Counted from the first letter of the stretch, positions 7,259 to 15,146 are shown. The stretch is DNA of 19,180 nucleotides from an uncultured Collinsella sp. (GCA_900540945.1 UQHQ01000035.1:1-19180), one strand, 5' to 3'. A program made the numbers and translations. The notes: generated by a model not told the origin, from the letters alone.

Positions 7259-7299
7259 TCAAAAAGCATGCCCGGGGTGGCTGGGCCATCCCGGGCATG
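7259..7299 (-). terminator. Terminator of the atp operon, immediately before murA
   Basis: On the minus strand CATGCCCGGGATGGC and GCCACCCCGGGCATG form a 15-bp stem with one wobble and a 3-nt loop, followed by CTTTTTG. It lies 37 nt after the atpC stop. The T-tract ends just before the murA ribosome site, so transcription of murA must come from read-through or from an unrecognised promoter. Confidence 0.8.
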
Positions 7300-7335
7300 A
7301 TGTGTTCGCAAATGGTCGAACGCTAAAACGTTTGA

Positions 7336-7728
7336 CTATTGGGCAAGCTTGAGCTTACACCATGCGATTTCATTATAGAGGTAGGCGCGGCGTGCATCAT
7401 CCTCCGACAAATTACCCAGCTTCTCTTCAAAACCTTGAATATCAGCTTTAACCTTGTCGGCGTCGACGGTCGCCAAATCGCAAGCGCGCTCGGCGAGGAC
7501 GGTCACGATATCGTCCGCAACCTGGGCATAGCCGCCGGCCACGGCAAACGTGTGGTCGACAGTGCCCATGGCCTTATCGGAAACGCGAACGTAACCGCGG
7601 TCGATCGTGCAGATTTCGCTGGAGTGAGCAGGCAGAACGCCAAACTCGCCATCCGTGGACGGAATCGACACAAACGCAGCGTCGCCCTCATAGGCGCAGC
7701 TCACGGGGCACACGATGCGGATACGCAT
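7336..7728 (-). CDS. atpC: F1 ATP synthase epsilon subunit
   Basis: The protein has 130 residues, typical for epsilon. It has the N-terminal beta-sandwich (about 1-85) with the FGVLPAHS loop near residue 30 and a C-terminal helical hairpin (about 88-130, DLATVDADKVKADIQGF onward). Epsilon sits on the central stalk with gamma, couples the rotor to F1 and can inhibit ATP hydrolysis. The ATG at 7728 follows the atpD stop by 3 nt, and its ribosome site (GGGGGAGAAG) lies inside the end of atpD. It is the last gene of the atp operon and is followed by a terminator. Confidence 0.95.
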   Translation of the reverse strand: MRIRIVCPVSCAYEGDAAFVSIPSTDGEFGVLPAHSSEICTIDRGYVRVSDKAMGTVDHTFAVAGGYAQVADDIVTVLAERACDLATVDADKVKADIQGFEEKLGNLSEDDARRAYLYNEIAWCKLKLAQ

Positions 7729-7731
7729 AAC

Positions 7732-9186
7732 CTACTTCTCCCCCATCTTGCGGGCGCGCTCGCGCACGTCCTCAATCGTGGAAGCATAGCGGAAAGCCTG
7801 CTCGGGCAGGTCATCGGCCTTGCCGTCGACAATCTCGGCGAAAGAGCGGACGGTATCCTCGACGCGGACGTAGACGCCGGGGTTGCCGGTGAACTTCTCG
7901 GCGACGTGGAAGGACTGCGAGAGGAACTGCTGAATCTTGCGGGCACGGTTGACCGTAAGACGCTGCTCCTCGGACAGCTCGTCCATACCCAGAATGGCGA
8001 TGATGTCTTGAAGGTCGGAGTACTCCTGCAGGAGCTCCTGGACCTTGACGGCGACACGGTAGTGCTCCTCGCCGACGATCGAGGGATCGAGAGCGTCGGA
8101 GGAAGATGCGAGCGGGTCGATAGCCGGGAACAGGCCGAGCGACGAAATGCTACGCGAAAGAACCGTGGTGGCGTCGAGGTGCGTAAACGTCGTGGCAGGC
8201 GCCGGGTCGGTCAGGTCGTCTGCGGGGACGTAGACAGCCTGGACGGAGGTAATGGAGCCCGTCTTGGTCGAGGTAATGCGCTCCTGGAGGTCGCCCATCT
8301 CGGTTGCCAGCGTGGGCTGGTAACCAACGGCGGACGGCATACGGCCCAGCAGTGCGGAAACCTCGGAACCTGCCTGGGAGAAGCGGAAAATGTTGTCGAT
8401 GAACAGCAGAACGTCCTGGCCGCGATCGCGGAAGTACTCAGCGGTGGTAAGGCCGGCCAGACCGATGCGCAGGCGCGCTCCGGGCGGCTCGTTCATCTGA
8501 CCATAGACCAAGCAGGTCTTGTCGATAACGCCAGACTCGCTCATCTCGAGATAAAGGTCGGTACCCTCACGGGTGCGCTCGCCGACACCGGTGAACACCG
8601 AGGTGCCGCCGTGCTCCTGGGCGAGGTTGTTGATGAGCTCCTGAATCAGAACGGTCTTGCCGACGCCGGCGCCACCGAACAGACCCGTTTTGCCGCCACG
8701 GATGTAGGGCTCGAGCAGGTCGACGGCCTTGATGCCGGTCTCGAAGATCTCGGTCTTGGTGGTGAGCTCGTCAAAGCGGGGAGCCGCGTGGTGAATGGGG
8801 TAGAACTCCTCCACCTCGGGCATAGGCTTGCCGTCGACGGGCTTGCCCATAACGTTCCAAATACGGCCGAGCGTCTTGGGGCCAACGGGCATCTTCATGG
8901 GCTCACCGGTATCGGTGGCGATGAGGCCGCGCTGCAGGCCGTCGGTCGAGGACATGGCGACCGTGCGGACGACGCCGCCCGGAAGCTGGCTCTCGACCTC
9001 GAGGATCGTGCTCAGGTGACCGATCGGGGTCTCGGCCTCGACCGTGAGCGCGTTGTAGATCGGGGGCACCGCACCGTCAAACTTGACGTCAACGACAGGG
9101 CCGATGATACGCACGATGCGACCATCACCGGCAGTCGTCTTCTTGGTGGCTTCCTCGACCGCAAGCTTTACGGTGTTATTAGCCAT
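7732..9186 (-). CDS. atpD: F1 ATP synthase beta subunit
   Basis: The protein has 484 residues. This is the catalytic subunit of F1. Visible are the Walker A motif GGAGVGKT (171-178), the catalytic Glu203 in VGERTREG, Walker B VLLFIDNIFRF (259-269), the ALLGRMPSAVGYQPTL segment (278-293), the alpha/beta signature PAIDPLASSSD and the DELSEEQ lever. The ATG at 9186 overlaps the atpG stop in TAATG, with GGAGG 7 nt upstream, implying coupled translation. A very long frame on the opposite strand is only a shadow of this gene. Confidence 0.98.
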   Translation of the reverse strand: MANNTVKLAVEEATKKTTAGDGRIVRIIGPVVDVKFDGAVPPIYNALTVEAETPIGHLSTILEVESQLPGGVVRTVAMSSTDGLQRGLIATDTGEPMKMPVGPKTLGRIWNVMGKPVDGKPMPEVEEFYPIHHAAPRFDELTTKTEIFETGIKAVDLLEPYIRGGKTGLFGGAGVGKTVLIQELINNLAQEHGGTSVFTGVGERTREGTDLYLEMSESGVIDKTCLVYGQMNEPPGARLRIGLAGLTTAEYFRDRGQDVLLFIDNIFRFSQAGSEVSALLGRMPSAVGYQPTLATEMGDLQERITSTKTGSITSVQAVYVPADDLTDPAPATTFTHLDATTVLSRSISSLGLFPAIDPLASSSDALDPSIVGEEHYRVAVKVQELLQEYSDLQDIIAILGMDELSEEQRLTVNRARKIQQFLSQSFHVAEKFTGNPGVYVRVEDTVRSFAEIVDGKADDLPEQAFRYASTIEDVRERARKMGEK

Positions 9187-10094
9187 TACTGTTCCTCCAA
9201 TGCTGAGACTCCGCCGACGATCTCGTTAATCTCGGTCGTGATCGAAGCCTGGCGCACGCGACTATACGTGCGGGTAAGGGTCGAGATGATCGCGGTGGCG
9301 TTTTCCGTCGCGGAGTGCATGGCCTTGCGGCGTGCACCCTGCTCGGCAGCCGCCGAATCGATCAGGGCCTGGTAGATGACCGTCAGGATATAAGACGGCA
9401 CAAGCTTGCCGAGAACATGCTCGGGAGAGGGCACGAACTCGAACGTGGACGAGATGCGCTTAGGGGCGTCGGTCTCGTTCTTACGCGGACCGTGGGCCAT
9501 AGCGATCATCTCGGGGTCGAGCGGCAACAGATGCTCGACGCGAAGCTCCTGATCCACGCGGTTCTTAGCGTGGTGGTAGACAAGCTCGACACGGTCAAGC
9601 TCACCGGCACGATACGCATCGCAGATATGAGAGGAGATCATGCGGGCCTGATTAAAATCGGGCTCAGAGGAATTGCCCTCAAAGTGCATGACGACGTTTG
9701 CGCGGTCACGGAAATACGTGGCCGGCTTACGCCCGCATGCGATGATCTCGCACTCGATGCCGTCGTTCGCCCAAGAAGCGGCGAGCTTTTCGGCCGTGCG
9801 CTCCACCGTCGTATTGAAACCGCCGGCAAGGCCGCGGTCCGAGGCAATAACGACAATCAGGCCATGCTTGACGCTCTCATGCTTCTGCAGCATGGGATCG
9901 GTGCCCGAACAGGAGGCGTCGCCGGCGACCGTCAACATGACGTCGGTCAGCGCCTCCTTATAGGGCTCGGCCTGCTTGGAGCGATCGAGGGCACGACGGA
10001 TCTTGGCCGTAGAGACCATTTCCATCGTGCGCGTGATCTGCTTGGTCGTGGTAACCGAGGAGATTCGCTTCTTAATGTCGCGAAGGTTGGCCAT
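9186..10094 (-). CDS. atpG: F1 ATP synthase gamma subunit
   Basis: The protein has 302 residues, slightly above the usual 285-300. Gamma is the rotating central shaft inside the alpha3beta3 ring. The two terminal coiled-coil helices are clear: the N-terminal MANLRDIKKRISSVTTTKQI...MVSTAKIRRA and the C-terminal RVRQASITTEINEIVGG. Between them is the Rossmann-like middle region with IVVIASDRGLAGGFN (about 80-94). The ATG at 10094 is 5 nt after the atpA stop, and a GGAG site overlaps the end of atpA. Its stop overlaps the atpD start by 1 nt. Confidence 0.96.
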   Translation of the reverse strand: MANLRDIKKRISSVTTTKQITRTMEMVSTAKIRRALDRSKQAEPYKEALTDVMLTVAGDASCSGTDPMLQKHESVKHGLIVVIASDRGLAGGFNTTVERTAEKLAASWANDGIECEIIACGRKPATYFRDRANVVMHFEGNSSEPDFNQARMISSHICDAYRAGELDRVELVYHHAKNRVDQELRVEHLLPLDPEMIAMAHGPRKNETDAPKRISSTFEFVPSPEHVLGKLVPSYILTVIYQALIDSAAAEQGARRKAMHSATENATAIISTLTRTYSRVRQASITTEINEIVGGVSALEEQ

Positions 10095-10099
10095 GGGGC

Positions 10100-11698
10100 T
10101 TAGTTCTCCTCTGATCCAGAAACATCCGAATGGTGCTTGGCCATGAACTGCTGCTTGAAGTCACCGATGACACGCAAGAGCTCGGCCTTGGTGTCGTCGT
10201 CGATCTTCTTGGCGCGAACCTTGTCGAGCAGCGAGCCAAAGCCATTGTCCATGTACTCGATGAGCTCGGCACGGAAAGGCAGCACGTCGGCGATCTCCAG
10301 GTCATCCAGGAAGCCCTCGTTGCCAGCGAACAGCGTAACGATCTGCTCGCCAACCTCAAACGGCTTGTAGCGCGGCTGCTTAAGGAGCTCAGTCATGCGA
10401 GCTCCGTGGGTAAGCTGCTTTTGCGTGGCCTCGTCGAGGTCGGAGCCGAACTGCGTAAAGCCGGCGAGCTCCTGGTACGAAGCGAGGTCAAGACGAAGGT
10501 TGCCGGCAACCTGCTTCATGGCCTTGGTCTGTGCGTCGCCACCGACGCGGGACACGGAGATACCCACGTCGACTGCCGGGCGCTGGCCCTGGAAGAAGAG
10601 CTCGGACTGCAGGTAGATCTGACCATCGGTAATGGAAATGACGTTGGTCGGAATGTAGGCCGAGACGTCGCCGTCCTGGGTCTCGATGATCGGCAGGGCC
10701 GTCATGGAGCCGTAACCGTTCTTCTTGGACATCTTGACGGCACGCTCGAGCAGACGAGAGTGCAGGTAGAAGATGTCGCCAGGATAGGCCTCGCGTCCGG
10801 GCGGACGATGCAGCGTCAACGACATCTGACGGTATGCCACAGCCTGCTTTGACAGGTCGTCGTAGATGACGAGCACGTGGCCGCCGGGGTTGGTCTCGCT
10901 GGCGGGCTTACCGTCCTCGCCGTTGTACATGAAGAACTCGCCGATAGCGGCACCGGCCATAGGCGCGATGTACTGCATAGGGGCGGAATCGGCAGCGGTG
11001 GCCGAAACGATGATGGTGTAGTCGAGCGCACCGTGCTGAGCGAGGGTCTCGCGGATGTTGGCAACCGTGGAGGCCTTCTGGCCGATGGCGACATAGATGC
11101 AGACCATACCCTTGCCGCGCTGATTGAGGATAGCGTCGATGGCAATAGCGGTCTTACCGGTCTTACGGTCGCCGATGATGAGCTCACGCTGACCACGGCC
11201 GATAGGCACCATGGAGTCGATGGCCAACAGACCGGTCTGAACCGGCTCGCACACCGGGGTACGGTCGATGACGCCGGGGGCCTTGAACTCGATGGGGCGA
11301 CGATGCGTGGCGACGATGTCACCCAGGCCGTCGATAGGCTGGCCGAGCGGATTGACGACGCGGCCGAGCATGGCACGGCTCACGGGGATATCCATAATGC
11401 GGCCAGTGGTGCGGCACTCGTCGCCTTCCTTGATGGAGTCGACGGCACCAAACAGAACGGCGCCGACCTCGTCACGGTCAAGGTTCTGGGCAAGGCCGAA
11501 GACGGTCTCACCTGTATCGGAGCTCTTGAACTCCAGAAGCTCGCCTGCCATGGCGCTCTTGAGGCCGGAGACGCGCGCGATGCCGTCGCCTACCTCGTCG
11601 ACCGTTGAAACCTCATGCGTATCGACCGTCGCGGAGAGGCTCGTGAGCTGCTCCTGCAGTTTCTTGGCGATATCCTGGGCATTGAGGGTTTCGGACAT
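10100..11698 (-). CDS. atpA: F1 ATP synthase alpha subunit
   Basis: The protein has 532 residues. Alpha is the non-catalytic nucleotide-binding partner of beta. Visible are the N-terminal beta-barrel (about 25-95), Walker A GDRKTGKT (176-183), the QKASTVANI segment, VIYDDLSKQAVAYRQ with Walker B, the alpha/beta signature around RPPGREAYPGDIFYLHSRLLERA, the conserved Arg in VSRVGGDAQTKAM and the C-terminal helical domain. The ATG at 11698 overlaps the atpH stop in TAATG with GGAGGTG 7 nt upstream. Confidence 0.98.
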   Translation of the reverse strand: MSETLNAQDIAKKLQEQLTSLSATVDTHEVSTVDEVGDGIARVSGLKSAMAGELLEFKSSDTGETVFGLAQNLDRDEVGAVLFGAVDSIKEGDECRTTGRIMDIPVSRAMLGRVVNPLGQPIDGLGDIVATHRRPIEFKAPGVIDRTPVCEPVQTGLLAIDSMVPIGRGQRELIIGDRKTGKTAIAIDAILNQRGKGMVCIYVAIGQKASTVANIRETLAQHGALDYTIIVSATAADSAPMQYIAPMAGAAIGEFFMYNGEDGKPASETNPGGHVLVIYDDLSKQAVAYRQMSLTLHRPPGREAYPGDIFYLHSRLLERAVKMSKKNGYGSMTALPIIETQDGDVSAYIPTNVISITDGQIYLQSELFFQGQRPAVDVGISVSRVGGDAQTKAMKQVAGNLRLDLASYQELAGFTQFGSDLDEATQKQLTHGARMTELLKQPRYKPFEVGEQIVTLFAGNEGFLDDLEIADVLPFRAELIEYMDNGFGSLLDKVRAKKIDDDTKAELLRVIGDFKQQFMAKHHSDVSGSEEN

Positions 11699-12174
11699 TA
11701 GGCTTCACCTCCGTACGAATTAGCAGAGTTTGCGAGGGTCTCCTGCGCGACGCGCAGCTGCGTCTTGACGGAAATGTCACGACGCTCGCCGCGGGCCTCG
11801 AGCACCAGGCCGCCCACGATAGACGGGTCGACCTGCTCGATAAGGAATACCTTGCGGCCGAAGTCCTGCTCGCATTTCTTAGTGATGGTTTGACGCAGCT
11901 CGTCGTCGAGCGGGATCGCCGTGGTGACGGTCACGCCCACTACATCCTCGTCTTCCTCGGCAACATACTTAAAGGCAGCTGCCACCTTGGGAAGAAGGTC
12001 GAGCTGGTCGCGCTTGGACATGGTGTCGAGCACGGCGATGATCTCGGGGCTGGCGCTAGCCAGGCGCTCGATCATCTCGAGGTCCTCGAACACATGGTTC
12101 TCGGCCTTGGCGGCTTCCAGAAGGGAGCGCGCGTAGGTCTCGAGCACCTTGTCCTGATAGCGGCTAGTCGGCAT
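11698..12174 (-). CDS. atpH: F1 ATP synthase delta subunit (OSCP-like)
   Basis: The protein has 158 residues, a little shorter than the usual 170-180. Delta joins F1 to the b-subunit peripheral stalk. An N-terminal helical bundle (about 1-100) is followed by the C-terminal family signature VDPSIVGGLVLEARGERRD (about 116-134). The ATG at 12174 overlaps the end of atpF by 11 nt, and its stop overlaps the atpA start by 1 nt, so this part of the operon is tightly coupled. This is a separate delta gene and not the b-delta fusion found in mycobacteria. Confidence 0.94.
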   Translation of the reverse strand: MPTSRYQDKVLETYARSLLEAAKAENHVFEDLEMIERLASASPEIIAVLDTMSKRDQLDLLPKVAAAFKYVAEEDEDVVGVTVTTAIPLDDELRQTITKKCEQDFGRKVFLIEQVDPSIVGGLVLEARGERRDISVKTQLRVAQETLANSANSYGGEA

Positions 12175-12766
12175 TCAGGCTACCTGCTTCCTGGATGTAG
12201 CGCTCGATGAGCTTCTTCTGCTCGGCCTCGTTCTCGAGTGCCTCGCCCACGATCTTGGTGGCGACGGCAACGGACAGGTCGGCGATGGAGTTCGCGGCAC
12301 CGGCGTAGATGGACTTGCGCTCGTCCTCGACGGTCGTATGGGCCTTGGCGATGATCTCCTCGGCCTCCTTGTGAGCAGCCTCGATGATACGGGCACGCTC
12401 GGACTCGGCGTCCTTACGGGCCTCGAGAACGATGTCGGCAGCCTGACGACGGGCGTCGGTAACGATCGAGTCGGACTCAGCGCGCTTGGCGATAGCCTCC
12501 TGCTTGGTCTTCTCGGCCTCGTCGAGGCTCTCCTCGATCTTCTTGCCGCGCTCCTCCATGGTTTTCATGATGCCCGGCAGGGCGACCTTGGCCAGCACGA
12601 TCCAGATAATCAGGAAGGCGATAAGCGCCGGGATGAACTCCGCCATCTTAGGGATGAGGATGTCCGCACCGGCGGCGCCGTCCTCGGCGAACGCGGAAAC
12701 CGGCATGAGCAGCGCGGCCGCGGACGCGGAGAGTGCGATCGCGCTCTTCTGGGATGAAAGATTCAT
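12164..12766 (-). CDS. atpF: F0 ATP synthase b subunit with signal-peptide-like N-terminus
   Basis: The protein has 200 residues. Subunit b is the peripheral stalk that holds the stator. After an unusual N-terminus there is a membrane helix (about 44-63, FIPALIAFLIIWIVLAKVAL) and a long charged coiled coil (about 66-170) as expected. The first 27 residues look like a cleavable signal peptide: Ser/Lys start, hydrophobic Ala/Leu core, then PVSAFA before EDG. The ATG at 12766 has GGAG 8 nt upstream. It follows atpE by 15 nt. Whether the leader is cleaved cannot be told from sequence. Confidence 0.95.
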   Translation of the reverse strand: MNLSSQKSAIALSASAAALLMPVSAFAEDGAAGADILIPKMAEFIPALIAFLIIWIVLAKVALPGIMKTMEERGKKIEESLDEAEKTKQEAIAKRAESDSIVTDARRQAADIVLEARKDAESERARIIEAAHKEAEEIIAKAHTTVEDERKSIYAGAANSIADLSVAVATKIVGEALENEAEQKKLIERYIQEAGSLNAD

Positions 12767-12781
12767 ACTTGACGCTCCGTG

Positions 12782-12976
12782 CTATTTAACGATCAGCGCG
12801 ACAACGAAGCCGATCAGAGCCAGAGCCTCGCCGAAGGCGGAGCCCATGATGAAGACGGTGAACACGCGGCCCTGGACCTCAGGCTGACGGGCCATAGCAC
12901 CCGTAGCACCCAGAGCAGACAGGCCGATAGCAAGACCAGCGCCGATAACACCGAGACCGTAACCGATAACTCCCAC
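12782..12976 (-). CDS. atpE: F0 ATP synthase c subunit (rotor ring proteolipid)
   Basis: The protein has 64 residues, shorter than the usual 70-85. It is a two-helix hairpin: helix 1 is Gly-rich (GYGLGVIGAGLAIG), the polar loop is ARQPE (29-33), and helix 2 carries the ion-binding Glu50 in FGEALALIG. The position about 33 residues before Glu50 is Ile and residue 51 is Ala, so the Gln and Ser/Thr ligands of Na+-type rings are absent; a proton-driven ring is inferred. The start is GTG at 12976 behind an excellent AAAGGAGG site. An in-frame TAA a few codons upstream with no other start between fixes this N-terminus, so helix 1 really is short. A 124-nt spacer with two hairpins precedes it. Confidence 0.95.
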   Translation of the reverse strand: MGVIGYGLGVIGAGLAIGLSALGATGAMARQPEVQGRVFTVFIMGSAFGEALALIGFVVALIVK

Positions 12977-13100
12977 GATTCCTCCTTTGTCGTGCGTGTC
13001 TTATTTCACGCAGGATAACCTTTTTATAACTGCCGGGCTCCATGGGTACGGGCACCGGCGGTTTAACGAATTGCCTTACCTTTAAGGCGCGAACGGAAGA
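12977..13100 (-). promoter_or_regulatory. Structured atpB-atpE intercistronic leader
   Basis: This is the only sizeable gap within the atp operon (124 nt). It holds two hairpins. 13032-13059 has a 9-bp stem with one bulge (GCCGG/CCGGC plus GCTC/GGGC). 12993-13012 has TGCGTG/CACGCA around an 8-nt AT-rich loop and ends 8 nt before the AAAGGAGG ribosome site of atpE. Neither is followed by a U-tract, so they are not terminators. A role in raising translation or stability of the c-subunit message is inferred by analogy with the E. coli atpE leader. Confidence 0.5.
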
Positions 13101-13904
13101 TTACTCCTCCTCCGCGACCTCCTCTGCCTCGGAGACATACACGGCGGTAAGGACCGTGAAGACGTAAGCCTGGATGGCGCCGACCACAAGCTCGATCGCA
13201 TAGATCAGGATGAGGATGGCAAGCCAGGCCAGCGAAGGCAGGGCGCCGACGGCGTGGGCCGCGGAAACCTGCTGAAGCAGCGGCTGCATGAACATGCTCG
13301 CCATGATGGCGAACGAGCCCATGACCACGTGTCCTGCGAACATGTTGCAGAACAGACGGACGGCGAGCGTGATGAGGCGCAGGAAGGTCGAGAAAAGCTC
13401 GACGACCCACACAAGCACGTTCATCGGGAAGCTCACGCCCTGCGGGGCGAGGCTCTTGATGTAGCCGATCACGCCGTGAGCCTTGCATCCGTAGTAGATG
13501 AAGTACACGAAGGCGAAGATGGCGAGCGCGGCGGTGGAGCCGATTGCGCCGGTGCCGGGCTTCATTCCCGGAATCAGGCCGATCATGTTATTGATCAGGA
13601 TGAACAGGAAAAGCGAGCACAGGAACGGGAAGTGCTTCTTCCAGTTCTCACCCACGACGCCCTTGCCGATATCGTTCTCGACGTACTCGATGATGTACTC
13701 GAAACCGTTGACGAAGAAGCCCTTGGGAACTAGGGTCTGCTTCTTCTTGAACACGGCCAGGACGATCAGGAGCACGATCGTGGAGACGATCAGCCAAAAC
13801 GAGTACTGCGTGATGCCGCAGCTCAGATCGCCCACGACAGGGGTGGAGCTGAACTCGCTGACCAGATGATTAATCTCATCAGGCAGCTTTTCAAAAATTT
13901 CCAC
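13101..13904 (-). CDS. atpB: F0 ATP synthase a subunit
   Basis: The protein has 267 residues with at least five hydrophobic helices. Subunit a forms the ion half-channels next to the c ring. The essential arginine is Arg183 in LITLAVRLFCNMFAGH. The final helices contain Glu239 and Gln245 in AIELVVGAIQAYVFTVLTAVY, and NNMIGLIPG is also typical. The start is GTG at 13904, with AAAGG 6 nt upstream, 3 nt after the stop of the atpI-like gene. The C-terminus is a short acidic run (SEAEEVAEEE). Confidence 0.96.
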   Translation of the reverse strand: MEIFEKLPDEINHLVSEFSSTPVVGDLSCGITQYSFWLIVSTIVLLIVLAVFKKKQTLVPKGFFVNGFEYIIEYVENDIGKGVVGENWKKHFPFLCSLFLFILINNMIGLIPGMKPGTGAIGSTAALAIFAFVYFIYYGCKAHGVIGYIKSLAPQGVSFPMNVLVWVVELFSTFLRLITLAVRLFCNMFAGHVVMGSFAIMASMFMQPLLQQVSAAHAVGALPSLAWLAILILIYAIELVVGAIQAYVFTVLTAVYVSEAEEVAEEE

Positions 13905-13907
13905 GAC

Positions 13908-14219
13908 TTACCTTTCGACCTCATGAGGATCTCGCAGCGCCTTGGCGACGCGAACCGTGCAGGCGGCCATAAAGACCACGAAGCCGATCGCCTCGCCCAG
14001 GAGGAACATGCGAAATGCCTCTCCGAACAACGCAAACACAACCAAGGTAAAGACGAGCAGGGCGACTGCCGAGACCGCCAGACTCACCATGCCCTTGAGC
14101 ATGTCCGCATTCTGTTTATCGTCAAGAACCGGCTTGAGCGTAAAGACAAAGGGAAGGAAGGCAATTGCGCCCGCGATGGCGCCTGCAACGATAGCGAGCA
14201 GATCGGCTATCTGAAACAC
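13908..14219 (-). CDS. AtpI-like small membrane protein, first gene of the atp operon
   Basis: The protein has 103 residues with three hydrophobic segments (about 4-27, 43-66 and 70-90) and a basic C-terminus. No catalytic motif is seen. The assignment rests mainly on position: in many bacteria a small, poorly conserved membrane protein (AtpI) lies directly before atpB and helps c-ring assembly or Mg2+ supply. The start is GTG at 14219 with GAGGAA 4 nt upstream. It lies 3 nt before atpB, so it is translated from the same message. Similarity to named AtpI proteins cannot be confirmed by eye. Confidence 0.75.
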   Translation of the reverse strand: MFQIADLLAIVAGAIAGAIAFLPFVFTLKPVLDDKQNADMLKGMVSLAVSAVALLVFTLVVFALFGEAFRMFLLGEAIGFVVFMAACTVRVAKALRDPHEVER

Positions 14220-14279
14220 TGGCTTCCTCGCTTTCCTTTTTACGCCTCACGGCACAGTCCCAGCCAAACATTGGTGACT

Positions 14280-14324
14280 ATTGTACGAGCCAATCGCTAA
14301 AGTACAACCGTAAAACAAACGGTT
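14280..14324 (-). promoter_or_regulatory. Probable promoter of the atp operon with adjacent inverted repeat
   Basis: The 279-nt gap between upp and the atp operon (14220-14498) contains this candidate. On the minus strand TTGTAC (14302-14307) and TACAAT (14280-14285) are separated by 16 bp, a good housekeeping sigma-70-type match. It predicts a leader of about 55 nt before the GTG at 14219. An inverted repeat, AACCGT and ACGGTT with a 7-nt spacer (14306-14324), overlaps the upstream edge of the -35 box and could bind a regulator. The rest of the gap is AT-richer than the genes and otherwise holds only the hairpin at 14401-14442. Confidence 0.6.
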
Positions 14325-14400
14325 AATACGCACCTGTACGTTTTCTTAAGGCCTTCTTTATGCCGCAGGTACGGTAATACGTTTTTTCGAACCCCTCAGG

Positions 14401-14442
14401 GCAAAACGTCCGTTAACAGAAGTGCGCGTGGACGACTTTTGC
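14401..14442 (-). terminator. Weak terminator-like hairpin after upp
   Basis: On the minus strand GCAAAA, a GT bulge and CGTCC pair with GGACG and TTTTGC around a loop of 18 nt. The T-run is part of the stem. It lies 57 nt beyond the upp stop. The long loop and bulge make it a poor terminator, so partial read-through into the atp operon is possible. Confidence 0.4.
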
Positions 14443-14498
14443 TCGCCCGCGCGCACCATTTCTTCGTATTTGTGACCGTAGCCGACAAGGCCCAACGA

Positions 14499-15146
14499 CT
14501 AGAGCGTGCCGTAGATGCGGTCTCCGGCGTCGCCCAGGCCGGGAACGATGTAGGCGGCCTCGTTGAGATGGTCGTCGATGGCGCACGTATAAATATGTAC
14601 GTCGGGGTCCTTTTCGGTCAGTGACTTGAGGCCCTCGGGCGCGGCGACGATACACAGCATGCGGATATCCTTGACACCGCGCTCGCGCAGGTAGCTGATG
14701 GCCATCTCGGCCGAACCGCCCGTGGCGAGCATGGGGTCGACAACCAGGCAGATGCGCTGATCGATATCCTTGGGCATCTTGCAGTAATACTCATGCGGCT
14801 CGTGGGTAACCTCGTCGCGCTCCATACCGATGTGGCCCACGCGAGCGGAGGGTACCAAGTCGAGGATGCCATCGACCATGCCAAGGCCTGCACGCAGGAT
14901 GGGAACGATGGCGAGCTTTTTGCCGGCGAGCTGCTTAAACGTTGCGGTGGTGATGGGGGTCTCGACCTCGACGTCTTCCATGGGCAGGTCGCGCATGGCC
15001 TCGTAGCCGTCAAAAAGTGCGAGCTCGCGCACGAGCTGGCGGAACTGGTTGGTGCCGGTGCTCTTGTCGCGCAGGATCGACAGCTTGTGCTGGACGAGCG
15101 GGTGATCGACAAGGGTCACACGGGACGTATCGTAGGTGACGGTCAT
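14499..15146 (-). CDS. upp: Uracil phosphoribosyltransferase
   Basis: The protein has 215 residues (usual 208-210). It makes UMP from uracil and PRPP for pyrimidine salvage in the cytosol. Visible are the RAGLGM segment (85-90), the PRPP loop VDPMLATGGSA (136-146) and the uracil-binding YIVPGLGDAGDRIYGT end (199-214). The ATG at 15146 is preceded by AAAGGGG about 10 nt away, and MTVTYDTSRVTLVDHPLVQHKL matches family N-termini; a further in-frame start at 15194 lacks similarity. upp directly before atpI-atpB is also the Bacillus order. The gap to glpK (15147-15269) shows no clear promoter or terminator. Confidence 0.96.
   Translation of the reverse strand: MTVTYDTSRVTLVDHPLVQHKLSILRDKSTGTNQFRQLVRELALFDGYEAMRDLPMEDVEVETPITTATFKQLAGKKLAIVPILRAGLGMVDGILDLVPSARVGHIGMERDEVTHEPHEYYCKMPKDIDQRICLVVDPMLATGGSAEMAISYLRERGVKDIRMLCIVAAPEGLKSLTEKDPDVHIYTCAIDDHLNEAAYIVPGLGDAGDRIYGTL

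Noticed and set aside
6174..7352. 392-codon plus-strand frame opposite murA.
   Set aside because: It is antisense to a clear MurA with catalytic Cys; His/Asp-rich composition is typical of a shadow frame.
7339..9375. Very long open frame (678 codons) on the plus strand across atpC-atpD.
   Set aside because: It is a complement-strand shadow of highly conserved ATP synthase genes in GC-rich DNA; the protein is low-complexity and matches no family.
14358..14459. Possible 33-residue basic peptide on the minus strand between upp and the atp operon.
   Set aside because: It has no good ribosome site, overlaps a hairpin, and another frame is equally open there.
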